Source: an uncultured Collinsella sp. (GTDB lineage Bacteria; Actinomycetota; Coriobacteriia; Coriobacteriales; Coriobacteriaceae). From it: DNA of 64,000 nucleotides. Where the stretch lies: assembly GCA_902491765.1 (NCBI GenBank), contig CABUIY010000005.1, positions 70,491-134,490 of the forward strand, written 5' to 3'. The notes under the pieces were generated by a model that saw only the letters and a list, made by a program, of their open reading frames with translations, was not told the origin of the DNA and did no database searches. The translations under genes were made by a program, and so were the position numbers. Positions 8,846-18,555 of this stretch are shown here, in pieces (position 1 is the stretch's first letter; the number at the start of each line of letters is the position of its first letter).

Positions 8846-9062
8846 ATCTCAATCTGTAACATCTGGAACCGATTTGGACGGCTACCTGTTACAGATTGAG
8901 ATTTTGCTGGCGGGCCCCACCTGTTTGTCTAAATCTGTAACAACTGGAGAAGATTTTGGCTGCTAGATGTTACAGAACGAGATCTTTCTGGGACGCCCAC
9001 CTGGTTGTCTCAATCTGTAACAGGTAGAGGTTCAAAAACCGTCTAGATGTTACAGATCGAGA
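8846..9062. repeat. Three tandem stem-loops, 80-81 nt period
   Basis: Three units each pair a left arm around CAATCTGTAACA with a right arm around TGTTACAG. Unit 1: 8846-8861 with 8887-8902, a perfect 16-bp dyad. Unit 2: 8928-8942 with 8968-8982. Unit 3: 9008-9022 with 9048-9062. Loops of 25 nt differ between units. The spacers share CCCACCTG and TTGTCT. The array fills most of the 472-base gap (8736-9207) between the divergent GntR and prfC genes; no coding sequence is seen there. Confidence 0.85.
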
Positions 9063-9207
9063 CGAACTGCTGCGGAGTGCCGCCATCGACTGCTACCCTA
9101 GGCCCCAACTGATGAATTTGTCCTGATAGGTGCCCTATGGCGGAATTTCGCGGCTACAATAGTGCGGTTACAACGACGTAATGCACTCAATGCAAGAAAG
9201 GATCCGC

Positions 9208-10821
<1,614 letters not shown>

Positions 10822-10827
10822 CGCATT

Positions 10828-10865
10828 GGCGCGGTGGTCCTGTGGGGCTGCCGCGCCGTTTGTTT
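10828..10865 (+). terminator. Probable prfC terminator
   Basis: GGCGCGG (10828-10834) pairs with CCGCGCC (10851-10857), followed by GTTTGTTT, just after the prfC stop. Confidence 0.55.
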
Positions 10866-10921
10866 GCCTTATGCCGCGCGAGCGGCTATCATACCCACCG
10901 TCGTCTCAAGACCGGGGCGTC

Positions 10922-10971
10922 CGAGCAGTTCGGGTCCGATATCCTGCTCGTTAAACCTAAAACCAAAGGAG
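10922..10971 (+). promoter_or_regulatory. Probable preQ1-I riboswitch ahead of queuosine-precursor transporter
   Basis: A 7-bp hairpin (10922-10928 with 10944-10950) has a loop beginning TTCGGGTCC. An A-rich tail follows (10951-10964), ending ACC directly before the Shine-Dalgarno AAAGGAG. The loop GGT can pair with the tail ACC to form the H-type pseudoknot of class I preQ1 riboswitches, which hide the ribosome site when preQ1 is bound. The match in gene context (a VUT/YhhQ-type transporter directly downstream) is as persuasive as the fold. No covariance model was run. Confidence 0.6.
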
Positions 10972-10977
10972 TACATA

Positions 10978-11700
10978 ATGATCAAGAAGGTCATGGAGGA
11001 CTACAAGGTCCTGTTGCGGAGCATTCCCGCGGCAACGGTTTCGCTGTTTTTCGTGAGTGTCATCATGATGAACCTGCTGGCCAACAAGGAGCTTATCAGC
11101 CTGCCGTATCTGGCGCTCGATTGCGGCTTTGTGGTGAGCTGGGTTTCGTTTTTGTGCCAGGACATGATCTGCAAGCGCTTTGGCGCCAAGGCATCCATCA
11201 AAATCTCTATCCTCGCGCTGCTGGTCAACCTTGCCGTGAGCCTGTGCTTTTGGGCATGCTCGCTTACGCCCGGCATGTGGGGCGCTTACTACGACACGGG
11301 CATGATCGAGGTCAACACTGCCCTTAACGCCACCATCGGCGGCACCTGGTACGTGGTGCTGGGCTCTTCGCTTGCCATGCTCGTTTCTGCCGTGGTTAAC
11401 TCCACGCTTAACCAGTCGCTCGGCCGTATGCTCAAAAAGAATAACTTTGCGAGCTTTGCCTTCCGCTCCTATGTGTCTACGGGTGTTGGCCAGTTTATCG
11501 ACAACTTGGTCTTTGCCATTGTGGTGAGCCACACGTTCTTTGGTTGGACCTGGGTGCAGGTCCTTATGTGCTCGCTGACCGGCGCTGTCGCCGAGCTGCT
11601 GTGCGAGGTCTTCCTGAGCCCCGTGGGCTACAAGGTCGTGCGCGGCTGGGAGCGCGAGAACGTGGGCTCCGAGTACCTCGAGCGCCACGCAACCGCCTAA
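10978..11700 (+). CDS. VUT-family queuosine precursor transporter (YhhQ/QPTR-like)
   Basis: A 240-residue membrane protein with about six helices and the VUT (DUF165) landmarks: VIMMNLLANKELI near the start, the GFVVSWVSFLCQDMICKRFG segment, and a GVGQFIDNLVF motif in the second half. The family imports queuosine precursors such as preQ0, preQ1 or queuine for tRNA wobble modification. ATG at 10978 lies 7 nt after AAAGGAG. A preQ1-like riboswitch immediately upstream supports the substrate. The SDR gene follows after 9 nt and is probably in the same transcript. Confidence 0.88.
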   Translation: MIKKVMEDYKVLLRSIPAATVSLFFVSVIMMNLLANKELISLPYLALDCGFVVSWVSFLCQDMICKRFGAKASIKISILALLVNLAVSLCFWACSLTPGMWGAYYDTGMIEVNTALNATIGGTWYVVLGSSLAMLVSAVVNSTLNQSLGRMLKKNNFASFAFRSYVSTGVGQFIDNLVFAIVVSHTFFGWTWVQVLMCSLTGAVAELLCEVFLSPVGYKVVRGWERENVGSEYLERHATA

Positions 11701-11709
11701 GGAGCAAGT

Positions 11710-12390
11710 ATGCGGGTTTTGATCACGGGCGCTTCGGGCGGTATCGGAGCCGCGTGCGTGCAGCGCTTTTTGGACGAGGGCCACGAGGTCGTGGGCTTTG
11801 ATCTTTTGCCATCGACGATCGAACACGAGCGCTACCGCCATCTGATCGTTGATGTCCGCAAGCCGGACGCGTTTCCAGACGATCTTGAACCCCAGGTAAT
11901 CGTGAACGTTGCCGGTACGCAGGATTCGGCCGACGACATCGCCGCCAACCTGTGTGGCACCATCAACGTGACCGAGCGCTACGCCTTTGTGGGGGAGGGG
12001 CTTGCCGCCAAGCCGGCGCCGACTATCAAATCCGTGGTCAATGTGGGATCCGCGAGTGGGCATACGGGATCGGAGTTTCCCGCCTATGCCGCCAGCAAGG
12101 GCGGCGTTATCGCCTACACCAAGAACCTTGCAAACCGTCTGGCGCCGCAGGCCATCGCCAACAGTGTGGACCCGGGCGGCGTTATCACGCCGCTCAACCG
12201 TTGCGTGATGGAAGACGAACACCTGTGGAGCCAGATTATGGAGCTCACGCCGCTTAGGCGCTGGGCCACTGCCCAAGAGATTGCCGAGTGGATCTACTTT
12301 GTGGGCGTGACCAACCGGTTTATGACCGGACAGAGCCTGTTGATCGATGGCGGCGAGGCCGGCCGCACGCAATTTATTTGGCCCGAATAG
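11710..12390 (+). CDS. Short-chain dehydrogenase/reductase (SDR)
   Basis: The 226-residue protein has the classical SDR elements: GASGGIG cofactor loop near residue 7, VNVAG (NNAG-like), a catalytic Ser in VGSASG, YAASKGG (YxxxK) and a C-terminal GQSLLIDGGEA. It is an NAD(P)H-dependent oxidoreductase; the substrate is not evident. It is short because the region between the first two Rossmann strands is compressed. The ATG follows GGAG at close range. It lies directly behind the queuosine-precursor transporter, but no queuosine enzyme is of this family, so co-transcription may be incidental. Confidence 0.9.
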   Translation: MRVLITGASGGIGAACVQRFLDEGHEVVGFDLLPSTIEHERYRHLIVDVRKPDAFPDDLEPQVIVNVAGTQDSADDIAANLCGTINVTERYAFVGEGLAAKPAPTIKSVVNVGSASGHTGSEFPAYAASKGGVIAYTKNLANRLAPQAIANSVDPGGVITPLNRCVMEDEHLWSQIMELTPLRRWATAQEIAEWIYFVGVTNRFMTGQSLLIDGGEAGRTQFIWPE

Positions 12391-12395
12391 GAAAC

Positions 12396-12428
12396 GCGCC
12401 CGATGGAAAGCCGTCGGGCGCATTTTTA
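12396..12428. terminator. Intrinsic terminator between convergent SDR and ung genes
   Basis: An 11-bp stem (12396-12406 with 12411-12421, one G-T pair), a 4-nt loop and a following T-run. Confidence 0.85.
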
Positions 12429-12439
12429 TGTATCGATTT

Positions 12440-13165
12440 TTAGTCGAGGCAAGTCCAGTTGACGGGGGTCGAGCCGTGCTGTTCGAGTAGCCGATTGGCA
12501 GCGGAGAAGGGACGCGACCCCATAAAGGCGGGGAGTTCTGCCGTGGCACGGTTAGCCGAAAGCGGCGAGGGGTGAGTGGAGGCCAGGCAGAACTTGCCGG
12601 TTGCCTTGCCCGCGCCAGTCGCGACGAGCTTACCTTCGACCATCTGTTGGGCAAAGCGGCCCCATGCCAAAAAGACAACCGGTTGGGGCAGCTGGCAGCA
12701 GCGTTCGATAACGTAGTCGGTGAGCGTACTCCAGCCTAGTTTGGCGTGCGAGTTGGCGGTATGCTCGCGCACGGTGAGCGTAGTGTTGAGGAGCAGGACG
12801 CCCTGCTGTGCCCATGGTGTTAGGTCTCCCGTGGCGGGAATGGGGCAACCCAAATCGGCTTTGAGTTCCTTATAGATGTTGCGCAGGCTCGGCGGCAACT
12901 TGGTTTGCGTCGCGGGGACCGAGAACGACAGCCCCATTGCCTGGTTGGGTCCGTGATAGGGGTCTTGACCCAAGATGACAACCTTGACCTGGTCGGCCGG
13001 CGTGTAGGCGAGGGCATTGAGGATGTCGTCTTGTGCCGGGTAGATAGTCTGCTCGGCACGCAAAAGGGCGATGCGCTCGAGCAGCTGGTTCGTAGTGTCA
13101 CGTACCGGCTGCGGCGCATCGCCCAACCAAGTTGCTATGTTGCGGTCGCGAGTTGCGGTGTCCAT
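12440..13165 (-). CDS. ung: Uracil-DNA glycosylase (family 1)
   Basis: The 241-residue enzyme has the water-activating loop GQDPYH at 66-71, the uracil-binding LLLNTTLTV segment and the HPSPLS minor-groove loop near the C-terminus, all intact. It removes uracil from DNA to start base excision repair. Length is normal. ATG follows AAAGGAG. It is a single gene, convergent with the SDR gene, and the next gene (EamA transporter) reads in the same direction from 89 nt upstream. Confidence 0.96.
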   Translation of the reverse strand: MDTATRDRNIATWLGDAPQPVRDTTNQLLERIALLRAEQTIYPAQDDILNALAYTPADQVKVVILGQDPYHGPNQAMGLSFSVPATQTKLPPSLRNIYKELKADLGCPIPATGDLTPWAQQGVLLLNTTLTVREHTANSHAKLGWSTLTDYVIERCCQLPQPVVFLAWGRFAQQMVEGKLVATGAGKATGKFCLASTHPSPLSANRATAELPAFMGSRPFSAANRLLEQHGSTPVNWTCLD

Positions 13166-13253
13166 GGGGCTCCTTTACGTCAGATGCTCTGTTGGCATCT
13201 ATTGTAAAGGCGCACCGGTTGCCTTTCTGCCGCGGCTGTATGAAGAGTGGGGT

Positions 13254-14156
13254 CTACGAGACGTGCTCGGGCGCTCCTGCCATGCGAGCCTGTCCATGTG
13301 CGCGGAGGCGCGGAAGCTCGACGGTTGCCGCCATGACGCCGGTGAGGATGAGAGCTGCACCCAGGAAGGCGATGGGGCTCAGGACCTCACCGACTAGGAA
13401 GAACGAAAAGACGGCGGAGCAGACCGGCTCGAGCGAGAAGGCAAAGCCGGTGGTCTCGGCAGGCACGTGGGGCTGCACGAGCGTCTGGGTGATAAAGCCG
13501 TAGGCAGAGCAGATGAGTGCGAGCGCGACGACGACTACGACCTCGCCCGGCGTGCCGGGAAGCGTGAAGCCGCCAAAGGTGAATGCGGCGATGCCCGAGA
13601 ACAAGCCGCCAAAGCCCAGCTGCCAAACGCCCAGAGCCAGCGGGTCGACATCTTCGACAAAGCGCTTCGCCACAATGATGTGTCCGGCGTAGACAAAGGC
13701 GGAGAGCAGCATGATGATCGCGCCCGGGTTCAGGCTGGTAAAGTCGGTGCCCGAGAGCAGCAGCATGCCGCAGGTGACGATGGCGGTGCCGACGAGCACT
13801 TTGCGCTCGGGGGCGCGACGCAGCAGGGCGGCGTTGGCAAACGGTACGATCACGACCGTCAGGCTCTGCAAAAAGCCGGCAGTGGAGGCAGAGGTGAGGC
13901 TGGAGCCCAGGCACATGCAGGTGAGCTCGGTTGCCATAATGGCGCCGATGATGGCGGCACGGACCATAAGGTCGCGGTTGATGCGGAAAGCGCGCTTGTG
14001 GAAGAGCAGCAGGCAGACCACAAAGGCGATGATGCAACGTAGCGCGACGATGCTCGTGGCGTTCATGCTGTCCATGCCGATCTTCATGAGGGGATACGAA
14101 AAGCCCCATGCGACGGGAACGGAAAATGAGAGCGCGATTGCTTTTTTGCGATCCAT
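13254..14156 (-). CDS. EamA/DMT-superfamily transporter
   Basis: A 300-residue protein with ten hydrophobic helices in two EamA halves: an opening VPVAWGFSYPLMKIGMD segment and the second-half YGFITQTLVQPHVPAETTGF / VFSFFLVGEVLSP motif. DMT proteins export amino acids, purines or other metabolites, so the substrate cannot be assigned. ATG follows AAAAGGAG. It is divergent from a LysR regulator at 14315, which probably controls it through the dyad at 14237-14255. Confidence 0.9.
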   Translation of the reverse strand: MDRKKAIALSFSVPVAWGFSYPLMKIGMDSMNATSIVALRCIIAFVVCLLLFHKRAFRINRDLMVRAAIIGAIMATELTCMCLGSSLTSASTAGFLQSLTVVIVPFANAALLRRAPERKVLVGTAIVTCGMLLLSGTDFTSLNPGAIIMLLSAFVYAGHIIVAKRFVEDVDPLALGVWQLGFGGLFSGIAAFTFGGFTLPGTPGEVVVVVALALICSAYGFITQTLVQPHVPAETTGFAFSLEPVCSAVFSFFLVGEVLSPIAFLGAALILTGVMAATVELPRLRAHGQARMAGAPEHVS

Positions 14157-14236
14157 GGGACTCCTTTTGTTACAGAACGGTTTCGCAAAAAGGATTCTGC
14201 TCCCAGATGTGGATGTAGTAAAGCGAATGTATCTTC

Positions 14237-14255
14237 AGTATGATTAAGAAATACT
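14237..14255. promoter_or_regulatory. Candidate LysR box between divergent EamA and LysR genes
   Basis: AGTAT (14237-14241) and ATACT (14251-14255) form a dyad with a 9-nt centre, in the 158-nt divergent gap. This matches the T-N11-A style of LysR sites. Confidence 0.5.
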
Positions 14256-14314
14256 AATGTAGGCAGAAAAAGCCCTGGCAAAACGTTTTACGGCTGCAGT
14301 GATGTGGAGGCACG

Positions 14315-15181
14315 ATGGCATCGCGGTATCAGATTGTTTGTATGGTGGTCGATCGCGGCAGTCTTAAGGGCGCAGCGGACGAGCTGGGCTATACGCAAAG
14401 CGCGGTGAGCCAGGCCGTCAAGGCGCTCGAGCGCGAGCTGGGCACCACGCTTATCGAGCGCGGTAAGCAGGGTGTTTCGCTTACGCGCGACGGTAAACAA
14501 TATCTGCCGTACCTGCGCCAGATCGTGACTGCCGAGGCCGAGCTCGAGGGCAAGCGCCAGGAGCTGCTGGGACTTTCGTCGACTGATATTCGCATCGCGA
14601 CGTTTACCAACGTGAGTCGAACCGTATTGCCGCGCGTGATCCGCGATTTTGGAGCCCTGCACCCGGGCGTACGCTTTACCCTCAAGCAGGGCGATTACAC
14701 GCGCAACGCCCAGTGGGTGCACGATGGCGTGGTTGATTTTTGCTTTACGGCACGCGGATTTACCGCTGGGCTCGAGAAGCGCGTGGTCTATCACGACGAG
14801 TTGGTGGCATTGTTGCCGGCCGCGCATCCGCTGACGGCAAAGGAAAAGGTGACACTCGCCGACCTGGCGTCCGAGCCGTTTGTACTGCTGGATGAGGGCG
14901 AACAGAGCCTGGTGCTCGATGCATTTGCGGCGCATGGGCTGTCGCCGCACGTGACGAGCGAGGTGACCGACGACTACACCATTATGGCGATGGTGGAGGA
15001 GGGCCTAGGCGTGAGCATGCTCTACCGTCGTACTGTGGAGGGCATGCGAGCCGATATTCGTGTGCGGCCCATCGTGCATGCCCCCTCGCGCGACGTGGTG
15101 GCGGCCTGGCGCAGCTGGGACACCATGCCTATCGCCACGAGGCGCTTTATCGACTATATGAGCTCGCATATTGTCAATTAA
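14315..15181 (+). CDS. LysR-family transcriptional regulator
   Basis: The 288-residue protein starts with a LysR winged helix (YQIVCMVVDRGSLKGAADELGYTQSAVSQ, then LIERGKQGVSLT) followed by the periplasmic-binding-like effector domain. The N-terminus lacks the usual first few residues but the helix-turn-helix is complete. ATG follows GTGGAGG. Divergent from an EamA exporter, it is the obvious candidate regulator of that gene. The paralogue at 51871-52728 is arranged the same way and ends with a similar WDDYAIMAMVEDGLGVS motif (here DDYTIMAMVEEGLGVS), so the two pairs likely arose by duplication. Confidence 0.92.
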   Translation: MASRYQIVCMVVDRGSLKGAADELGYTQSAVSQAVKALERELGTTLIERGKQGVSLTRDGKQYLPYLRQIVTAEAELEGKRQELLGLSSTDIRIATFTNVSRTVLPRVIRDFGALHPGVRFTLKQGDYTRNAQWVHDGVVDFCFTARGFTAGLEKRVVYHDELVALLPAAHPLTAKEKVTLADLASEPFVLLDEGEQSLVLDAFAAHGLSPHVTSEVTDDYTIMAMVEEGLGVSMLYRRTVEGMRADIRVRPIVHAPSRDVVAAWRSWDTMPIATRRFIDYMSSHIVN

Positions 15182-15208
15182 TGACTGGCGTAGCGTTGGG
15201 TGCGGTGT

Positions 15209-16591
15209 TTAGCGGGCTGTCGCTTTGGCTTGGGTGGCGCGATAGGTGCGTGCCGGGTGGCAGAGTAGCACCGCCACGACCATAAAGAACGCCGTGGTGC
15301 CCAGGCTGATGGGGTAGACCATCATGATGTTCGCAAAGGTGCGGAAGTGCGGGAACACGCAGAACACCCAATAGAAGCGGATGCCGCAGACGCAGATCAT
15401 GGTGATGAGGGCGGGCGTGAGCGAGATACCAAAGCCGCGCAGGTAGCCTGACATGTTTTCGTAGAACATGCTAAAGGCGTACGCCGGGAAGATCGAACAC
15501 ACGCGGATATAGCCGATCGAGACGATGTTGGGGTCGCTGTTGAACAGCGACAAGATCTCGCGTCCCAGGCCGACAATAACGATGATCGTGGTGAGTGCAA
15601 CGATACCGCCTTCGACCAGGCAGACCTTAAGCGTTTTGGTGCAGCGATCGATCTGGCGGGCACCGTGGTTTTGTCCCACAAAGGTGGTGCACGCCTGGCT
15701 AAAGCTGTTGAGCAGGTTGTAGCACACGTACTCCAGACTCATGGCGGCGCTCGATGCGGCCATGACTTCGGTGCCAAGGCTGTTGATGGCAGACTGGATG
15801 ATGATGTTGGCGACGGCAAAGACAGCGCTTTGGATGCCGGCGGGCAGGCCAATCTTGACGATGCGCTTGAGGGCGACGGGGTCGATAGCCAGGTCGCGTG
15901 GGGTGACGCGGACGACGGAGTCGGTCTTGAGTAGGCGGATAAAGAGCGTAGCGGCGCTGACGGTGTAAGCGATGGCGGTGGCGATGGCGACGCCCGCGAC
16001 GCCCCAGTGGAGTACAGGGACAAAGATGAGGTCCAGGCCAATGTTGAGGACGGTGGACACGGCAAGCGCCTGCAGCGGCATGCGGGTGATGCCGACGGAG
16101 CGGAAGATCGCGGCCTCAAAGTTGTAGAGCAAGATCGAGGGCATGCTCAGCAAAAAGACGCGCAGATAGAGTGAGGCGAGCGGCATGGTCTCGGCGGGAA
16201 CGTTGAGCGCGGCGAGCATGGGCTCGGCAAAGATCTCGCCCAGTGCGATGACGACAAAGCCCACGAGTGCCATTAAAATCGAGGTATGGACGGCGCGTTT
16301 GACCATGTTCTGATCGTTGCGGCCGATAGCGTTGGCGATGACCACGTTGGAGCCAAGCGACATGCCAATAAACAGGTTGAGCATAAGACTGGTAAGCGGA
16401 ACATTGGAGCCGACCGCCGCCATGGCGAGGGTTCCCTGGTCGCCCGAGAAGTTACCGATAATGACCGTGGCGATGAGGTTCGACAGCTGCTCCAAGATGC
16501 TCGTGGCGGCCACGGGGAAGGCGAACAGGGGAATATTGCGCCACAGCGAGCCGGTGGTCATGTCAATGTGCTTAGATACGGTATCAGCCAT
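15209..16591 (-). CDS. MATE-family efflux transporter
   Basis: A 460-residue protein with about twelve hydrophobic helices and MATE landmarks in both halves (FPVAATSILEQLSNLIATVIIG at the start; QACTTFVGQNHGARQIDR after the mid-point). MATE proteins expel cationic drugs or metabolites using Na+ or H+. The gene ends 28 nt from the convergent LysR gene. Ribosome site is weak (GAGA upstream of ATG). Substrate unknown. Confidence 0.92.
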   Translation of the reverse strand: MADTVSKHIDMTTGSLWRNIPLFAFPVAATSILEQLSNLIATVIIGNFSGDQGTLAMAAVGSNVPLTSLMLNLFIGMSLGSNVVIANAIGRNDQNMVKRAVHTSILMALVGFVVIALGEIFAEPMLAALNVPAETMPLASLYLRVFLLSMPSILLYNFEAAIFRSVGITRMPLQALAVSTVLNIGLDLIFVPVLHWGVAGVAIATAIAYTVSAATLFIRLLKTDSVVRVTPRDLAIDPVALKRIVKIGLPAGIQSAVFAVANIIIQSAINSLGTEVMAASSAAMSLEYVCYNLLNSFSQACTTFVGQNHGARQIDRCTKTLKVCLVEGGIVALTTIIVIVGLGREILSLFNSDPNIVSIGYIRVCSIFPAYAFSMFYENMSGYLRGFGISLTPALITMICVCGIRFYWVFCVFPHFRTFANIMMVYPISLGTTAFFMVVAVLLCHPARTYRATQAKATAR

Positions 16592-16655
16592 ACGCTCTCA
16601 ATCTCTAACATGCTTTTTTGTGCTTATTTGCGCAGACGATGATACTCCTAATCGG

Positions 16656-16713
16656 CTAGTCATTGGGGACGTTCTAAAACGACTAGTCATTCAAGAATGT
16701 CCCCAATGACTAG
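16656..16713. repeat. 58-nt REP-like palindrome (family copy B)
   Basis: Perfect 15-bp arms (16656-16670 and 16699-16713) start CTAGTCATT and carry GGGGAC. A third, directly repeated copy of CTAGTCATT lies in the centre. Same length and plan as copy A at 4125-4182 but unrelated arm sequence. Confidence 0.8.
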
Positions 16714-16769
16714 GTGGGGAAGGCGTGCGACAATGGTGTGCGTCGTGTTGTTCGCGCTAAGGAGTTGTC

Positions 16770-17585
16770 ATGTTGTTGTGTCCCGTTTGCCATGAGCCGT
16801 TGGTGGATGACGAACGCGGCGCTGCATGCGCGGGCGGACATCGGTTTGACCGTGCGCGCGAGGGCTATCTATATCTACTGCGCTCGTCCAAGAGCGGCGA
16901 CTCCATGGGCGATTCCAAGTCGCAGGCACGCAGCCGTCGTGACTTTCTGAACCGTGGCTACTATGCGCCGTTGCGCGATGCGATGGTTGAGCTGGTGCGC
17001 AAGCAGGTGTCTGGGCGCACCGCGTCTACGAACGGCCCCATGACGTTGCTCGATATTTGCTGTGGCGAGGGCTACTACACCAGCGCCATGGGCGCGGTGC
17101 CGGGCGTGGATGCTTACGGTTTCGACCTAGGCAAAGAGATGGTGCGCCTGGCCGCCAAGCGCGGCGATGCGACCTATTTCGTGGCCAATATGAAGGACAT
17201 TCCCGTGGCCGATGGCGCCTTCGATATGGTGACTGAGCTCTTTGCTCCCTTTAACGAGCGCGAGTTTGCCCGCGTGCTGGCGCCCGAGGGCTCGCTCTAC
17301 ACCGTGGTGCCAGGTGCCCGCCATCTCTTTGGGCTCAAGGAGGTGCTTTACGACACGCCGTACCTTAACGATGAGAAGCTGCCGCAGACCACCGAGCTCG
17401 AGTTGGTCGGAACGCAGCGGGTATCTGCGAATATTACGCTTCAGACCCAGGCCGATATCGAGGCGGTGTTCCAGATGACGCCGTACTACTACCGCACGCG
17501 CCCTGCCGACAAAGAGCGCCTGGCAAACTTGGACACGCTCCAAACCGATATCGACTTCATTATCGCCGAGTACCGCCACAGCTAA
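16770..17585 (+). CDS. rlmA: 23S rRNA (guanine-N1)-methyltransferase, RlmA type
   Basis: This 271-residue enzyme starts with the RlmA zinc knuckle C4-x2-C7...C20-x3-H24, continues with the DSKSQARSRRDFLNRGYYAPLRD linker seen in E. coli RlmA, and has a SAM-binding LLDICCGEGYY motif near residue 95. RlmA methylates N1 of G745 (RlmA-I) or G748 (RlmA-II, TlrB) in hairpin 35 of 23S rRNA; the type cannot be settled here. ATG follows AAGGAG. A palindrome of the GGGACAGG type begins 2 nt after its stop. Confidence 0.92.
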   Translation: MLLCPVCHEPLVDDERGAACAGGHRFDRAREGYLYLLRSSKSGDSMGDSKSQARSRRDFLNRGYYAPLRDAMVELVRKQVSGRTASTNGPMTLLDICCGEGYYTSAMGAVPGVDAYGFDLGKEMVRLAAKRGDATYFVANMKDIPVADGAFDMVTELFAPFNEREFARVLAPEGSLYTVVPGARHLFGLKEVLYDTPYLNDEKLPQTTELELVGTQRVSANITLQTQADIEAVFQMTPYYYRTRPADKERLANLDTLQTDIDFIIAEYRHS

Positions 17586-17586
17586 C

Positions 17587-17623
17587 AACCTGCCAAAAAG
17601 GGACAGGTTTATTTTGGTAGGTT
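17587..17623. repeat. REP-like palindrome (family copy C)
   Basis: Arms AACCTGCCAAAA (17587-17598) and TTTTGGTAGGTT (17612-17623) enclose AGGGACAGGTTTA. Nearly identical to copy F at 35711-35745. Confidence 0.8.
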
Positions 17624-17641
17624 TTATCTGGTCAAACGTAA

Positions 17642-17677
17642 AGGACCGACCGCGGAGATGCGCGATCGGCCCTTTTT
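17642..17677. terminator. Intrinsic terminator between rlmA and the convergent membrane gene
   Basis: GGACCGACCGCG pairs imperfectly with CGCGATCGGCCC around a 6-nt loop, followed by five Ts. Confidence 0.7.
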
Positions 17678-17712
17678 AGTTGCTTGGCTACAGAGGTTAT
17701 GAGTAGCGAGCG

Positions 17713-18114
17713 CTACAGGCGGTCCTTGTTTTCGGCCTTAACGGCGCGTGCCTGCTGAACAAAGAACAGGTCGTACACCACGATGACAAAGGCGCCGCTG
17801 TTGACGGCGCTGCCGCCGAGCGCGGGAAGCGTGAGCACCGCCTGGACAAGCGTGGCGACCGCGGCAACAATACCGAGCTTAAATGCGCCGTCTACCTGCG
17901 AAGGCTTGTTGGCACCCTTGATGCCCGCAACGCCCGCGGCGAGATCGATGAGACCCTTGGCGATAACCACGGTCGCGGCGAGCATGGCGTTCGATCCGTA
18001 GGTGGACTCGAGCTTGCCGGTCGCGATGCCGGCGATTCCAATGACGAGACTGGCGATGCCCAGAACAAAATAAATCAGGGCAAGGATTTTGAGTGTCTTG
18101 CGAGCGGCGCTCAT
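17713..18114 (-). CDS. Small four-helix membrane protein of unknown function
   Basis: A 133-residue protein with about four hydrophobic helices: ILALIYFVLGIASLVIGIAG, AMLAATVVIAKGLIDLAAG, LGIVAAVATLVQAVLTL and AFVIVVYDLFFVQQA. I do not recognise a named family. The long upstream extension of this frame is rejected because ATG at 18114 has AAAGGA 6 nt upstream. The gene is convergent with rlmA across a terminator. Function cannot be inferred. Confidence 0.8.
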   Translation of the reverse strand: MSAARKTLKILALIYFVLGIASLVIGIAGIATGKLESTYGSNAMLAATVVIAKGLIDLAAGVAGIKGANKPSQVDGAFKLGIVAAVATLVQAVLTLPALGGSAVNSGAFVIVVYDLFFVQQARAVKAENKDRL

Positions 18115-18347
18115 AGCTGGTCCTTTCGATGCGGGCGCGGAGAATCTGCCGCACCCAGGTTGTGGCACATATCGTGAAGCACATTGTAGTTCAACGCGGC
18201 GATGCATGCGCCTGAAAGCGCTTTGAGCCCGCGCGGCCCAACCCAACCTTTCAAAAAGGAAAGCTGGGCGTAAGTCAAATCGATGGCAGCGTATGCGCGG
18301 CGCTGCGATGATGGGGCCATGGTAAGAGTTGGACCGAAGGAGGAGCC

Positions 18348-18491
18348 ATGATGTACGGAACAGGGCAAGTGCGTGAGCCGCGGTCGTTGGGAAGGCGCAT
18401 GGGTGATTCTGTGATCGCTGCCGTGTGCACGGGATTGATGGCGGTGCTTTGCATTGCGATGCTGTGGGCCATGTCGCATGTGGGACAATAG
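18348..18491 (+). CDS. 47-residue single-helix small membrane protein
   Basis: A short frame starting ATGATG right after an almost perfect AAGGAGGAG Shine-Dalgarno. The product has a basic start (REPRSLGRRMGD) and one hydrophobic helix (VIAAVCTGLMAVLCIAMLWAM), ending SHVGQ. The strong ribosome site, single clear helix and positive-inside start support a genuine small protein. It lies 64 nt before rsmJ in the same direction. No family recognised. Confidence 0.6.
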   Translation: MMYGTGQVREPRSLGRRMGDSVIAAVCTGLMAVLCIAMLWAMSHVGQ

Positions 18492-18555
18492 CGGACGGTT
18501 GGGTGCTGGCATAAACGGCGCCCCGCGTATTCGTTTTGCTTGCTAAGGAGTACCC

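Noticed and set aside
8846..9062. CRISPR array or attenuator of prfC
   Set aside because: Only three units with variable loops, and the nearest -10-like element (9155) is downstream, so the array is probably not in the prfC leader.
10957..12678. 573-codon minus-strand frame across the VUT and SDR genes
   Set aside because: It spans two well-supported plus-strand genes and has no ribosome site or domain.
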